Part shown: positions 42,964-51,897 of the stretch, in pieces
Layout: every line of letters begins with the position of its first letter
Position numbering within the stretch: position 1 is the stretch's first letter
Assembly (NCBI GenBank): GCA_964396655.1
Contig: CAYNFP010000003.1
Span: 1-64,000 of the forward strand
DNA from: CAYNFP01 sp964396655
GTDB taxonomy: Bacteria > Bacillota_I > Bacilli_A > RF39 > UBA660
Length of the DNA: 64,000 nt
Direction of reading: 5' to 3'
Notes under the pieces: generated by a model
Told to the model about the DNA's origin: nothing
The model's input: the letters and a program-made list of their open reading frames with translations, nothing else
The model's database searches: none
Translations under genes and position numbers: made by a program

Positions 42964-44656
42964 TATATTCACCAGCTACATCTTCTATCTTTTCTATACA
43001 TTCATTTATACTTAAATCGTATGTATCATTACTATTTCTATTTTTGTATTCAACAATTCCATCATTTATTTTGTTACCTATAACTAATCTAATTGGTACC
43101 CCTATTAAATCCATATCATTGAATTTTATTCCTGGTCTTTCTTCTCTATCATCAATTATAGGATCAAGTCCTAAAGATTTTAACTTATCATATATTTCAT
43201 AACCTTTTCTTAATTGAATCTCGTCTTTAGTATTAATTACAACAATTCCAACTTTATATGGTGCTACTTCAAATGGCCAAATTATACCTTTTTCATCATT
43301 GTGTTCTTCAACTATTGCAGCCATACATCTTCCAAGTCCAATTCCATAACATCCCATAAACACTGGATTTAACATTCCTTGTTCATCAGTATATTTTAAA
43401 TTTAATTTTTCACTATACTTAGTTCCAAGTTTAAATAAATTACCAATTTCAATACCATTTTCAAAAGATAATTTTTCACCACATATTGGACATTTATCTC
43501 CTTCTTTTACAAATACTAAATCAGAATAAGCTGCTACTTCAAAATCTTTTAAATTAACATTTTTTATATGACAATCTTTTTCATTGGCACCGGTTATACC
43601 ATTTTTAATATATTTTATTTTATTATCAGCATAAACTTTTAACTTTGAATTAATTGGCCCTATAAAGCCTTTTATCAAATTTAATTTATTAATTTCTTCT
43701 TCTGTTGCTAATTCTATGTTTGAACTTTTTAAAAATCTTTTCAATTTTGTTTCATTTAATTCATCATTTCCTAAAACTAGTACCATTACAAAACTATCAT
43801 CTACTTTATATATTAAAGATTTAATAAATTTATTTGGTGTTTCATTCATAAAAGATGATACTTCTTCAATGGTTTTCATATTTGGAGTATGTACTTTTTC
43901 TATTTCTTTTTCTGATTCATTACTTACTTCAAGTTCGTTTTTTGAATAAGCTATATCTATATTCGAAGTATAAGAACATTTTGTACAAAAAACTAATTTA
44001 TCTTCTCCGGCAGGATTAATTGCCTGAAATTCTTCTGATAATAATCCCCCCATAGCACCTGTATCAGATTCAACAACTATATATCTTATTTTCATTTTAT
44101 TAAGAATGTTTTTATATGCATCATACATATCTTTATAACTTAAATCTAATCCAAGTTCATCTCTATCAAAAGAATATGCATCTTTCATAATAAATTCTCT
44201 AGCTCTAATTAACCCAAATCTTGGTCTTGGTTCATCTCTAAACTTATCACCAAATTGATAAATGTTAAAATGTAAATCCTTATAACTTTTAACATTATAA
44301 GAAGCTGCGATAGTGAACAATTCTTCATGGGTTGGGCCTAAACAAAAATTCTTTCCAAATCTATCTTTAAAAGAAAACATATCTTTTCCAAATTTTTCTC
44401 TTCTACCACTACTTACATAAACATCTTCTTGAATTAATGAAGGCATCAATAATTCTTGACATCTTTTCTTATCCATTTCTTCTCTTATTATATTTTTTAT
44501 GTTTTCTAAAACTTTATATCCTATTGGTAAAAACATATAAACCCCAGAAGAGGTTTTTTTAATCATTCCGCTTCTAACAAGTAAATTACCACTTATACTA
44601 TCTTCATCTTTTATATTTTCTTTTATTGTATAAAAATAACTATTTTTTAATTTCAT
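42956..44656 (-). CDS. proS: Prolyl-tRNA synthetase (bacterial type)
   Basis: This 566-aa class IIa synthetase contains the editing (INS) domain. Features: SGVYMFLPIGYKVLENI, CLGPTHEELFT, RFGLIRAREFIMKDAYSFD (motif 2), GAMGGLLSEEFQA, GCYGIGLGRCMAAI (motif 3), and a C-terminal anticodon-binding domain. The editing domain lies at about residues 225-390. It has a GAGGAAAT ribosome site. comN begins within its stop region. Confidence 0.96.
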   Translation of the reverse strand: MKLKNSYFYTIKENIKDEDSISGNLLVRSGMIKKTSSGVYMFLPIGYKVLENIKNIIREEMDKKRCQELLMPSLIQEDVYVSSGRREKFGKDMFSFKDRFGKNFCLGPTHEELFTIAASYNVKSYKDLHFNIYQFGDKFRDEPRPRFGLIRAREFIMKDAYSFDRDELGLDLSYKDMYDAYKNILNKMKIRYIVVESDTGAMGGLLSEEFQAINPAGEDKLVFCTKCSYTSNIDIAYSKNELEVSNESEKEIEKVHTPNMKTIEEVSSFMNETPNKFIKSLIYKVDDSFVMVLVLGNDELNETKLKRFLKSSNIELATEEEINKLNLIKGFIGPINSKLKVYADNKIKYIKNGITGANEKDCHIKNVNLKDFEVAAYSDLVFVKEGDKCPICGEKLSFENGIEIGNLFKLGTKYSEKLNLKYTDEQGMLNPVFMGCYGIGLGRCMAAIVEEHNDEKGIIWPFEVAPYKVGIVVINTKDEIQLRKGYEIYDKLKSLGLDPIIDDREERPGIKFNDMDLIGVPIRLVIGNKINDGIVEYKNRNSNDTYDLSINECIEKIEDVAGEYNE

Positions 44657-44666
44657 TTTATTTCCT

Positions 44667-45083
44667 CTATTCTTCTGAACAAATAGTGCCCATATATTCT
44701 GCTGTTACTTCAGTATTATAAACTTGCTCACCACTATATTCATTGCTTGAACCCGCATATTTAACACACACATATTTGTTATTTAAATTTTCATTTTCCA
44801 AAGGATTACTTAAATTGCTCCTATTATCTTCATCTCCTGTTATATAACCTGAAATCATTAATGTTTCTACAGTCACACAACTACATGTAGAAGAATTCAA
44901 AGAATTTATATTATCACTACCCCATTCTTTAGCTCCAGATTCAATATATTCAATTTTATCATCATATAAATTATTTATTATATTACCTCTTATTTTTATT
45001 ATTGCTACTGTAGTTAATGTTAGTAAAGCTCCTATTAAAACAATAGTAACTAACATTTCTATTAAAGTAAAACCCTTTTTCAT
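44667..45083 (-). CDS. Type IV prepilin-like protein
   Basis: This 138-aa protein with leader MKKG then FTLIEMLVTIVLIGALLTL is a prepilin for peptidase cleavage after Gly4. The C-terminal part has five cysteines, including CSC near residue 67. It is divergent from the PilB/GspE-type ATPase gene at 45207, which is separated by 123 bases holding both promoters. With the prepilin at 177, it is the second fibre subunit in the window. proS follows after 10 bases. Confidence 0.85.
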   Translation of the reverse strand: MKKGFTLIEMLVTIVLIGALLTLTTVAIIKIRGNIINNLYDDKIEYIESGAKEWGSDNINSLNSSTCSCVTVETLMISGYITGDEDNRSNLSNPLENENLNNKYVCVKYAGSSNEYSGEQVYNTEVTAEYMGTICSEE

Positions 45084-45146
45084 TTTTCACCTTCTCTTTT
45101 TTATACCAATAAAATTATATCAAATAAAAACTAAAAACAAAAGTAA

Positions 45147-45175
45147 TTGAAATAATTTTTATTATAATGTATAAT
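45147..45175 (+). promoter_or_regulatory. Promoter of the PilB-type ATPase gene
   Basis: TTGAAA (45147-45152), 17-base spacer, TATAAT (45170-45175). A second TATAAT lies in the spacer. Confidence 0.75.
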
Positions 45176-45206
45176 TAATTATAAAGAATAGAAGGGACCC
45201 TGAATT

Positions 45207-46517
45207 ATGAAGCAATTTGATTTCGAAAAAATTCCTATTGTTGAAATTGCAAATGAAATAATTATGGATGCAGTTAATAAAAATGCTTCAGATATTCATT
45301 TCGATCCCACAAAAGAAAATTTAAAATTAAGAATTAGAGTTGATGGAGAATTAGCTGATTATGGTGTTATTCAAAAAAAATATCAAAGAAATATGATAAG
45401 TCGTATTAAAATGATAGCTGGTATGAATATCATGGAAACCAGATTACCACAAGATGGAGCTATTAAAGGAAAAATCGGAGAAAAAATGTTGGATCTCCGT
45501 GTTTCTTCATTACCTACTAACAATGGAGAAAAAATAGTTATTCGTATACTTGATTATTCTCAAAGTTTAAAAGGACTTGAAACATTAGGATTTAGTCAAA
45601 AAAGTTTAGAAAAAATAAATAAAATGATAAAAGTTCCAAATGGAATTATATTGGTAACTGGTGCTACTGGTACTGGTAAAAGTACAACAGTTTATTCTAT
45701 ATTACAAAAATTAAATACTGAAAATGTAAATATTATTACAGTTGAAGACCCAATAGAAATGGATATTAAAGGTGTTAACCAAGTACAAGTTATGTCTGAA
45801 ATAGGTCTTACATTCGAAATGGTATTAAGAAGCGTTTTAAGACAAGACCCTAATATAGTAATGATTGGAGAAATTCGTGATGCTGAAACAGCCAGAATGG
45901 CCGTAAGAGCAAGTATAACAGGTCATTTGGTATTATCTACAATACATACAAACAATTCTTTAAATACAATAGAAAGACTTACCGATATGGAAATTGAAAG
46001 ATATTTATTAGGTAGTGCTTTAACTGGTATTATTTCTCAAAGATTGGCAAGAAAAGTATGTCCTAAATGTGCTATTAAAAAACCTACTACCCAATATGAA
46101 AAAGATGTATTTAAGAAAGTTTTAGGAATAGACGTTAATGAAATATATCACCCTAACCCTTCGGGATGCCCAGAATGTTCCCATGGATATAAAGGAAGAC
46201 TTGCTATCCTAGAAGTATTAAGAATAAATGATCAAATAAAAGATGCAATAGTAAATTCATTTCCAAAAACAGAATTAAGAAAACTTGTCTATACTGGAGA
46301 TGTTATAACATTATTACAAGATGGACTAGAAAAAGTTGTTAGTGGTCAAACATCTTTTGAAGAAATATTAAAAATAATAGATTTAGAAAATGATTTAACA
46401 AGTTATAAAGACTTTAATTTAAAAACCAATTTATCATTATCTGAATTAAAAAATAATACTGTTAAAACGGAAAATGAAGAAAATAAACCAGAAGAAATAG
46501 AAATATTGGATATTTAA
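45207..46517 (+). CDS. GspE/PilB/ComGA-type secretion ATPase
   Basis: This 436-aa hexameric ATPase drives pilus or pseudopilus assembly at the inner face of the membrane. Motifs: NASDIHFDP, MRVDG-like RIRVDGEL, Walker A GATGTGKSTT, the Asp box TVEDPIE, Walker B IGEIRDAETA, the His box TGHLVLSTIHTN, and a zinc tetracysteine site (CPKC and CPEC, about residues 290-330). It lacks the long N-terminal domain of PilB and so is nearer ComGA/short GspE. No PilC, prepilin peptidase or PilM-O gene is adjacent. Confidence 0.92.
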   Translation: MKQFDFEKIPIVEIANEIIMDAVNKNASDIHFDPTKENLKLRIRVDGELADYGVIQKKYQRNMISRIKMIAGMNIMETRLPQDGAIKGKIGEKMLDLRVSSLPTNNGEKIVIRILDYSQSLKGLETLGFSQKSLEKINKMIKVPNGIILVTGATGTGKSTTVYSILQKLNTENVNIITVEDPIEMDIKGVNQVQVMSEIGLTFEMVLRSVLRQDPNIVMIGEIRDAETARMAVRASITGHLVLSTIHTNNSLNTIERLTDMEIERYLLGSALTGIISQRLARKVCPKCAIKKPTTQYEKDVFKKVLGIDVNEIYHPNPSGCPECSHGYKGRLAILEVLRINDQIKDAIVNSFPKTELRKLVYTGDVITLLQDGLEKVVSGQTSFEEILKIIDLENDLTSYKDFNLKTNLSLSELKNNTVKTENEENKPEEIEILDI

Positions 46518-46551
46518 AAATCAAAGATTAAAATTTATCTTTGATTTTTTA
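46516..46551 (+). terminator. Terminator of the ATPase gene
   Basis: A 13-bp stem (AAAAATCAAAGAT with ATCTTTGATTTTT) and an 8-base loop followed by T residues, directly after the stop. Confidence 0.88.
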
Positions 46552-46573
46552 TAATTATAATAGATAAAAAATA

Positions 46574-47059
46574 TTATTTCCTGCGATAAATTATATCTTC
46601 ATCACATTGTTCAAAAATTATTTTCCATTTTTCTTCGTCTGTTTTAAAATCATCTGTTAGACCACAATTTTTACAGAATAAATATTTATTTGTAAATTCT
46701 ATAACACTGTTAAAAAATTTAGATTTTGAATCTTCTTCCTTATAAGGTGCCAACATTCGCATTATTACCCCATTAATTTTCGGCTTTTTATTTGCTATTA
46801 TTGTTCCAAATTCTTTACTGCCATTCAATAGATACATTGGCTGGTAATAATCTGATGGTCTTTGTGTTGCAATAAAAGATATATATTCATCAGCATCATA
46901 TAAAATTGAAACATAAGCAATTGGGAAAAATGTTTTTAAAAATTTTCTTAAAAACAATCCATATTCTCTTATGTCACTTATATATGCTTCTTTTGGAGAA
47001 TTTTCACAGCTAAAGTAAAGTCCTAAAATCGTATGATAACTAACATCCATACACCACAT
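46574..47059 (-). CDS. Hypothetical protein, 161 aa
   Basis: No family is recognised. It has a soluble, aromatic-rich N-terminal part (SYHTILGLYFSCENSP) and a CKNC pair near the C-terminus (about residues 131-134), which could bind a metal with other cysteines. The start is set at ATG 47059, because the longer TTG-started frame begins exactly on a perfect promoter (47085-47113). It is monocistronic and lies beside a decayed gene, so the spot may tolerate gene turnover. Confidence 0.6.
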   Translation of the reverse strand: MWCMDVSYHTILGLYFSCENSPKEAYISDIREYGLFLRKFLKTFFPIAYVSILYDADEYISFIATQRPSDYYQPMYLLNGSKEFGTIIANKKPKINGVIMRMLAPYKEEDSKSKFFNSVIEFTNKYLFCKNCGLTDDFKTDEEKWKIIFEQCDEDIIYRRK

Positions 47060-47084
47060 ATATTTATTTTTCCTTTCTAATTTA

Positions 47085-47113
47085 ATTATATGTGTATTTG
47101 CAACACTTGTCAA
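47085..47113 (-). promoter_or_regulatory. Perfect consensus sigma-A promoter
   Basis: Minus strand TTGACA (47113-47108), 17-base spacer, TATAAT (47090-47085), upstream of the 161-aa gene. Confidence 0.88.
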
Positions 47114-47122
47114 TACAGATAA

Positions 47123-47148
47123 TAAAAAAACTGAAAATTAATTCAGTT
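47123..47148 (-). terminator. Terminator after the decayed gene
   Basis: Minus strand stem AACTGAA/TTCAGTT with a 6-base loop, then a run of T. It marks the end of the former transcription unit at 47156-47525. Confidence 0.75.
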
Positions 47149-47155
47149 CACAATT

Positions 47156-47525
47156 TTAATGTCTTCTTTGAATTTCTGGTAATTCAGTAAGATTTTCAGC
47201 CACTTTATCAATAAAAAATAGTCATAACTTCCTGGAACTCCAGGCACATAATTCGGTCTATATTCATCATAAAATGTAACTCCATTAACAATCTTAGAAC
47301 CAAATATATTTTTTCCTACTAAATGCGGATCCTCAATATTAGGTATAATAAGTTCATTATATATGAATGGTATTAAAATTTCTCCACCTTCCTTCCATCT
47401 CTTGAAATAAAGGGAAAAAAATTGGAAAGTTCGGTGCTGTGTGCTGTATCTTTATGAAAAATATTGGTTTGGAAACATAATTTACTTCCAAATTTATTAT
47501 ATATTATTAATTTGTATTCAATAAA
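47156..47525 (-). pseudogene. Decayed gene fragment with at least two frameshifts
   Basis: The roughly 485-base gap between 47059 and 47546 holds protein-like sequence in three successive minus-strand frames. The first reads ...FGSKLCFQTNIFHKD... and stops. The second reads KEGGEILIPFIYNELIIPN through to VPGVPGSYDYF. The third reads IDKVAENLTELPEIQRRH and a stop at 47156. The switch near 47212 is at a T run. There is no start codon, because the 5' end abuts the tig terminator. A terminator follows the 3' end. No parent family is recognised. It is read as a truncated, frameshifted remnant. Confidence 0.6.
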
Positions 47526-47547
47526 AAAATGTGATAAAAATCACATT
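47523..47547 (-). terminator. Terminator of tig
   Basis: A perfect 8-bp stem AATGTGAT/ATCACATT with a 4-base loop, followed on the minus strand by seven T. Confidence 0.88.
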
Positions 47548-48799
47548 ATTCTTCTTTTTTTATTCCTGTAATTATTTCTAAAGCTTTTTTCATTTTTAAA
47601 TCATATTCAAGAGGTTCGGTTCCACCAACATTTTTTAAAAGTTCTTCTTTAGTTAAATTATATTTTTTAGAAGATTTTTCTACTTCTTTGTCAACATCTT
47701 CTTTAGTAATTTTAATTTTCTCTTTTTCTGCTACTGCATCTATTACTAACCTATAACCTATTCTCTTTTCTGCTTCTGGTTTCATTTGTTCTTTTAAAGC
47801 ATCTTCAGTTGTATTAGTGATTTTTAAATAGTTAGCTATATCTAATCCTTGCATAGATAATCTAGAAGCAAATTCTTTATAAATTCTATCTGTTTCATCT
47901 GCTATAATTTCTTCTGGTAATTCAAATTTAGCATTCTTAATAGCAGTTTCAAGTGTTTTAATAATATATTCTTCTTCTACTTCTTTTTCTTTAGATAATT
48001 TTAAATTTTCTTTAATTTCATTCTTAAGTTTTTCTTCAGAATCAATTCCTTCCATACCTAAATCTTTAAAAAATTCAGCATCAACTTCAGGAATCATTCT
48101 TTCTTTAACTTCATTTATTTTAATTTTAAAAGTAACATCTTTACCTTTTAAGTCTTCTACTTGATAATTCTCAGGAAATTTTAAATTTAATTCTTTTTCA
48201 TCTCCAGCTACTAAGCCAATTAATCCTTCTTCAAAACCAGGAATAAATGAATTACTTCCGATAGTTAAAGAATAATTACTTGCTTTTCCGCCTTCAAATG
48301 GAACATTATCTTTAAATCCTTCAAAATCAATAACTGCGATATGACCATTTTTAATTTTACCATCAGTAACTTTTAATTCTGCAAATTGTTCTTTTAAGTG
48401 TTCTATTTCATGTTCAATTTCTTCTTCTGTTACACTTACTTTTTCTTTTTTTATTCCTAAATCTTTATATTTACCTAATTTTACTTCTGGCATACTTACT
48501 ATAATAAATTCTATTTCAAGGTGACTTTCATCTATACTTTTAACATTTACTGTTGGAGTACACGCAGGCACTATAGTATCTTTTTCTTTTAATAAATCAT
48601 CAAACATAATAGGAAGCGCTTCATCTACAGCGTCCATATACAAACTTTCTATACCAAATTTTTTAATATAGATTTCTTTTGTAACTGTGCCTTTTCTAAA
48701 ACCATCAACTTTTGCATTTTTAACATTCTTTTTAAATGATTTTTCAAGACAAGCTTCCCAAGCTTTTCCCTTTAATTCTTTTGTATAATTTTTTTTCAT
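47546..48799 (-). CDS. tig: Trigger factor
   Basis: This 417-aa ribosome-associated chaperone and peptidyl-prolyl isomerase has the ribosome-docking motif GFRKG (residues 33-37), an FKBP-type PPIase domain (about 145-240, NGHIAVIDFEGFKDN and FIPGFEEGLIG), and a helical C-terminal chaperone domain. The N-terminus lacks about 10-15 residues of the first strand compared with typical homologues. It has an AAGGAG ribosome site. clpX, often downstream, is not present. Confidence 0.94.
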   Translation of the reverse strand: MKKNYTKELKGKAWEACLEKSFKKNVKNAKVDGFRKGTVTKEIYIKKFGIESLYMDAVDEALPIMFDDLLKEKDTIVPACTPTVNVKSIDESHLEIEFIIVSMPEVKLGKYKDLGIKKEKVSVTEEEIEHEIEHLKEQFAELKVTDGKIKNGHIAVIDFEGFKDNVPFEGGKASNYSLTIGSNSFIPGFEEGLIGLVAGDEKELNLKFPENYQVEDLKGKDVTFKIKINEVKERMIPEVDAEFFKDLGMEGIDSEEKLKNEIKENLKLSKEKEVEEEYIIKTLETAIKNAKFELPEEIIADETDRIYKEFASRLSMQGLDIANYLKITNTTEDALKEQMKPEAEKRIGYRLVIDAVAEKEKIKITKEDVDKEVEKSSKKYNLTKEELLKNVGGTEPLEYDLKMKKALEIITGIKKEE

Positions 48800-48848
48800 A
48801 AAATTCTCCTTCTTTTTAATTACTAAGATATTATATAATTATTTTATT

Positions 48849-50018
48849 CTATTTTCCAGTAATTTTTGATATTTCTATATTTTTTTTAGTTAAATTGTTT
48901 TCAATTGCTATTCTTTGCACAATAAATAAACCAATTAATGCTGTTAAAGTAAAACTTCCTCCACTACTTAATAAAGGCAAAGGAACTCCAGTTAATGGAA
49001 TAAGTGCTAAGATCCCCATAAAATTAATTAATAAATGCATTAAAAATATCATAGCTATACCATAACATATTATAGAATTTCTAAGATTATAGCACTGCTT
49101 TGATATCTTTATTATTCTATATAGCAAATAAATGTAACCTAAAATTACTATTGAACCCGCTATTACTCCTAATTCTTCTACTAATATTGCAAAAATAAAA
49201 TCCGTATGAGCTTCGGGTAAATATAAATATTTTTGAGTTGACTTTCCTATTCCAAGACCAAACAAACCACCATTATGCAAAGCTATATATCCATTGCAAA
49301 CTTGATAACCAGTTGCTTCGGTATATCTACTACAAGGATTTTTATATTGAAATCTATTCAATTGAGTTTCAGATAAAAATTTTGATGAATTTAACAAAAA
49401 AATTGTTAAAACTATAATAGCAGCACCACCAAATATTTTTAATAAAGATACTAAATTGTTTTTCTTAAATGGAATTGCTATAAATGTTAAAAAAACTATT
49501 GCAGATATTATTCCGGCAGTTCCATAATCAGGTTGTGCAGCAACTAATAAAACAACACTACCACAAATAGTTAATAATACCCATATTCTAGATTGTTTCT
49601 TTTCTCCTTTACTAAACTCTCCAAAAAATATACCCATATATAAAACTAATACTAATTTTGCAAATTCACTAGGTTGTATTGAAAAGAATCCCAAGTCAAT
49701 CCAACTTTTTGCACTATTTACCATTTGACCGTATAGAAGTAATCCAAATAATAACACCAATATAGCAATTAATGCCATAACTACTAAACTTTTATATTTA
49801 CTTACATCTATTTTTATTATAAATATAAAACCTAATACAAAGGAAAGCCCAATAAACGCTAATTGTTTAAAGAAAAAATAATAAGGCCCTACTCCATATC
49901 TTAATACAGCTGCAACATTTGATGCAGATAGAATAGTTATAAGTCCAACACATGAAAATAATATCATCAGAATTAATAAGGGCTTATCCATATATTTTAT
50001 TAATTTATTACTTTTCAT
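48849..50018 (-). CDS. ftsW: FtsW/RodA/SpoVE family peptidoglycan polymerase
   Basis: This SEDS glycosyltransferase has about ten membrane segments. The family signature lies around LGIGKSTQKYLYLPEAHTDF and the following ILVEELG, with GVPLPLLSSGGS near the C-terminus; the catalytic-type Asp is in the extracellular loop segment. ATG at 50018 with GAGGAT upstream is used; the longer in-frame start adds nine residues without support. Whether it serves division (FtsW) or spore cortex (SpoVE) cannot be decided from sequence. It lies upstream of tig on the same strand. Confidence 0.9.
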   Translation of the reverse strand: MKSNKLIKYMDKPLLILMILFSCVGLITILSASNVAAVLRYGVGPYYFFFKQLAFIGLSFVLGFIFIIKIDVSKYKSLVVMALIAILVLLFGLLLYGQMVNSAKSWIDLGFFSIQPSEFAKLVLVLYMGIFFGEFSKGEKKQSRIWVLLTICGSVVLLVAAQPDYGTAGIISAIVFLTFIAIPFKKNNLVSLLKIFGGAAIIVLTIFLLNSSKFLSETQLNRFQYKNPCSRYTEATGYQVCNGYIALHNGGLFGLGIGKSTQKYLYLPEAHTDFIFAILVEELGVIAGSIVILGYIYLLYRIIKISKQCYNLRNSIICYGIAMIFLMHLLINFMGILALIPLTGVPLPLLSSGGSFTLTALIGLFIVQRIAIENNLTKKNIEISKITGK

Positions 50019-50139
50019 AAATATCCTCAAGTAATATTTTACCATAAATTAAATTTATTTAGAATAAATAGGTAAAAAGTATGTCAATTTAGTGCAAATT
50101 GTCATATAAAATTATAGGTAGTTAAAGGAGGTTATGATT

Positions 50140-50316
50140 ATGAATTATTATGGTTATGCTGGCGGATATAGTCCTTATGCTTATCCTTATGGAGGATGTG
50201 CACCAGTTAATCCTTGTTGTGGGGGTTATGGAGCAGCAATTATATTAGTTTTATTTATACTTTTAGTAATAGTATTTGGAGCAGGATCTGTACATTGTTG
50301 TAATAATCAAATATAA
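50140..50316 (+). CDS. YjcZ-like tiny membrane protein
   Basis: This 58-aa protein has a Tyr/Gly/Pro-rich, cysteine-containing N-terminal part (NYYGYAGGYSPYAYPYGG), then one membrane segment GAAIILVLFILLVIVFGAG that matches the tiny transmembrane motif of YjcZ-type proteins, and a Cys-rich tail. YjcZ members are annotated as sporulation-associated in Bacillus, with little functional data. ATG at 50140 is 8 bases from AAAGGAGG. It has its own terminator. Confidence 0.72.
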   Translation: MNYYGYAGGYSPYAYPYGGCAPVNPCCGGYGAAIILVLFILLVIVFGAGSVHCCNNQI

Positions 50317-50343
50317 GGAAGAAACAAAAACTTCCTTTTTTTT
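50315..50343 (+). terminator. Terminator of the tiny membrane protein gene
   Basis: A 7-bp stem AAGGAAG/CTTCCTT with a 9-base loop, then T8. Confidence 0.88.
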
Positions 50344-50400
50344 GTCAAAATTTGATATTTTTTTCTTTTTTTGATAAAATATAAACCGGAGAAAGAAAAA

Positions 50401-50949
50401 ATGTTAAAGCAAGAAGATATATTAAATGAATCAAACAAAATATTAAGACAGACAAGCAAGTCTGCTACTTTTCCTTTGTCTAATGATGATAAAATTTTAA
50501 TAAAAAATATGCTTGAATATTTAAGAAAAAGTCAGGATGAAGAATATGCTGATAGCAATAATATTAGGGCTGGTATGGGTTTGGCTTTTCCCCAACTAGG
50601 AAAATTAAAAAGAATTTTTGTAATATCATATAAAAATGATGATGAAACATTTGAAGAATATTCTGTCGTAAACCCAAAAATTATTTCAAACTCTGAAGAA
50701 CTTATATATGTTGAAGAAGGTGAAGGATGTTTAAGTGTTAACAGAAATGTTGAAGGTATAATACCAAGATATGCTAGAATAACTGTTGAATTTTTTGATG
50801 AAGAAGGAAATAAAAGAACCGAGAGATTAAGAGAAGAAATGTCTGTAGCATTTCAACATGAAATTGATCACTTAAATGGAATATTATTTGTAGACAGAAT
50901 TGATAAAAAGAATCCTTTTAAAAATAAAGATACAATGAGAGCTATATAA
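50401..50949 (+). CDS. def: Peptide deformylase
   Basis: This 182-aa metalloenzyme removes the N-formyl group of nascent proteins. Motif 1 reads GMGLAFPQLG (usual GxGLAAPQxG, so Ala is Phe), motif 2 EGCLSV supplies the Cys ligand, and motif 3 QHEIDHLNG supplies two His ligands and the catalytic Glu. The insertions suit the Gram-positive type 2 class. ATG at 50401 with GGAGAAAG upstream is used; the in-frame start at 50371 lacks support. Confidence 0.95.
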   Translation: MLKQEDILNESNKILRQTSKSATFPLSNDDKILIKNMLEYLRKSQDEEYADSNNIRAGMGLAFPQLGKLKRIFVISYKNDDETFEEYSVVNPKIISNSEELIYVEEGEGCLSVNRNVEGIIPRYARITVEFFDEEGNKRTERLREEMSVAFQHEIDHLNGILFVDRIDKKNPFKNKDTMRAI

Positions 50950-50999
50950 ACTTATTGTTTTTTTTTTATTTTTTTAGTATAATTATCATAGGAGAAAAT

Positions 51000-51866
51000 A
51001 TGGAAAAAAGATATATTATAAGAATTTTGACTTGGGGTTTAGCATTTTTTATTCTAGCAGGTTTAGGAATATATGGACTTATACTTAGTAGTAATGATAG
51101 CCCTTCACCAACAGAAAATACAAATAAATTAGAAACTATAGTTAGTTATTTTAATTCTAACAATTATAAGGATTCAAATATTATTTCAAGTAAGCAAAAT
51201 AATAAAATCATAATTTCATACACTTCTTCAACAGAAAATAAAGATTATGAATATCAATATTCTGATAATATTTTAACTACATCTTTTAATATAAACGATG
51301 TAACAGCTATGGAAACATTAAAAATAATGCTTGCTTCGGTAGCGGAAAACTTAGGTAAAAGTTATACTGATATCATTACAAAATTTGATGCGCTTGACTT
51401 AACTACATATTCAATTAGTGAAGGTATATATTTTGAAGAAAATGAAAATTTAATAAATGTTCAAATTAATACAAATGTTGGCTTAACTATAAAAGAAGCA
51501 GAATATTTCACTCAAAGTGATTTAAATATAAATGAAATTAATGAAGGATCTTTTAACATTACTAAAGATAACTTAAAATTAAATATTAATGGTATAGAAA
51601 ATCCAATTGTAACAATATCAGAATCTCCTATAATATCAATTAATTCATATAATTCTATATTGTCAGTAATTTCTATATTATTTAATGATACAACAACCTC
51701 AAATTATTTTAAGAATAATTATTCATCAATTAATATAGGTAACAAGACATTTAATGGTTTCAAAATAGAAATAAATCCAAATTTAAATGATAATGAGAAA
51801 TTAATATTTAATTCAAACGAACAAATAATAAGAGTAACAATTAATAAAAACCAATTAAGTTTATAA
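51000..51866 (+). CDS. Membrane-anchored extracellular protein, 288 aa, unknown function
   Basis: There is one N-terminal membrane segment (about residues 8-30) followed by an Asn/Ser/Ile-rich domain with alternating strands. No known domain is recognised. ATG at 51000 is 8 bases from GGAG; a TATAAT (50979-50984) close upstream may be its -10. It ends in a shared terminator with smc. The composition is typical of low-GC surface proteins. Confidence 0.65.
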   Translation: MEKRYIIRILTWGLAFFILAGLGIYGLILSSNDSPSPTENTNKLETIVSYFNSNNYKDSNIISSKQNNKIIISYTSSTENKDYEYQYSDNILTTSFNINDVTAMETLKIMLASVAENLGKSYTDIITKFDALDLTTYSISEGIYFEENENLINVQINTNVGLTIKEAEYFTQSDLNINEINEGSFNITKDNLKLNINGIENPIVTISESPIISINSYNSILSVISILFNDTTTSNYFKNNYSSINIGNKTFNGFKIEINPNLNDNEKLIFNSNEQIIRVTINKNQLSL

Positions 51867-51897
51867 AAATAAATAGTTTAAAAACTATTTATTTTTT
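51865..51897. terminator. Bidirectional terminator between the 51000 gene and smc
   Basis: A 14-bp stem AAAAATAAATAGTT/AACTATTTATTTTT with a 4-base loop; it abuts the smc stop codon. Confidence 0.88.

Noticed and set aside
47060..47113. Extra 18 N-terminal residues of the 46574 gene from a TTG start.
   Set aside because: Those bases are exactly a perfect TTGACA-17-TATAAT promoter, so the start was moved to ATG 47059.
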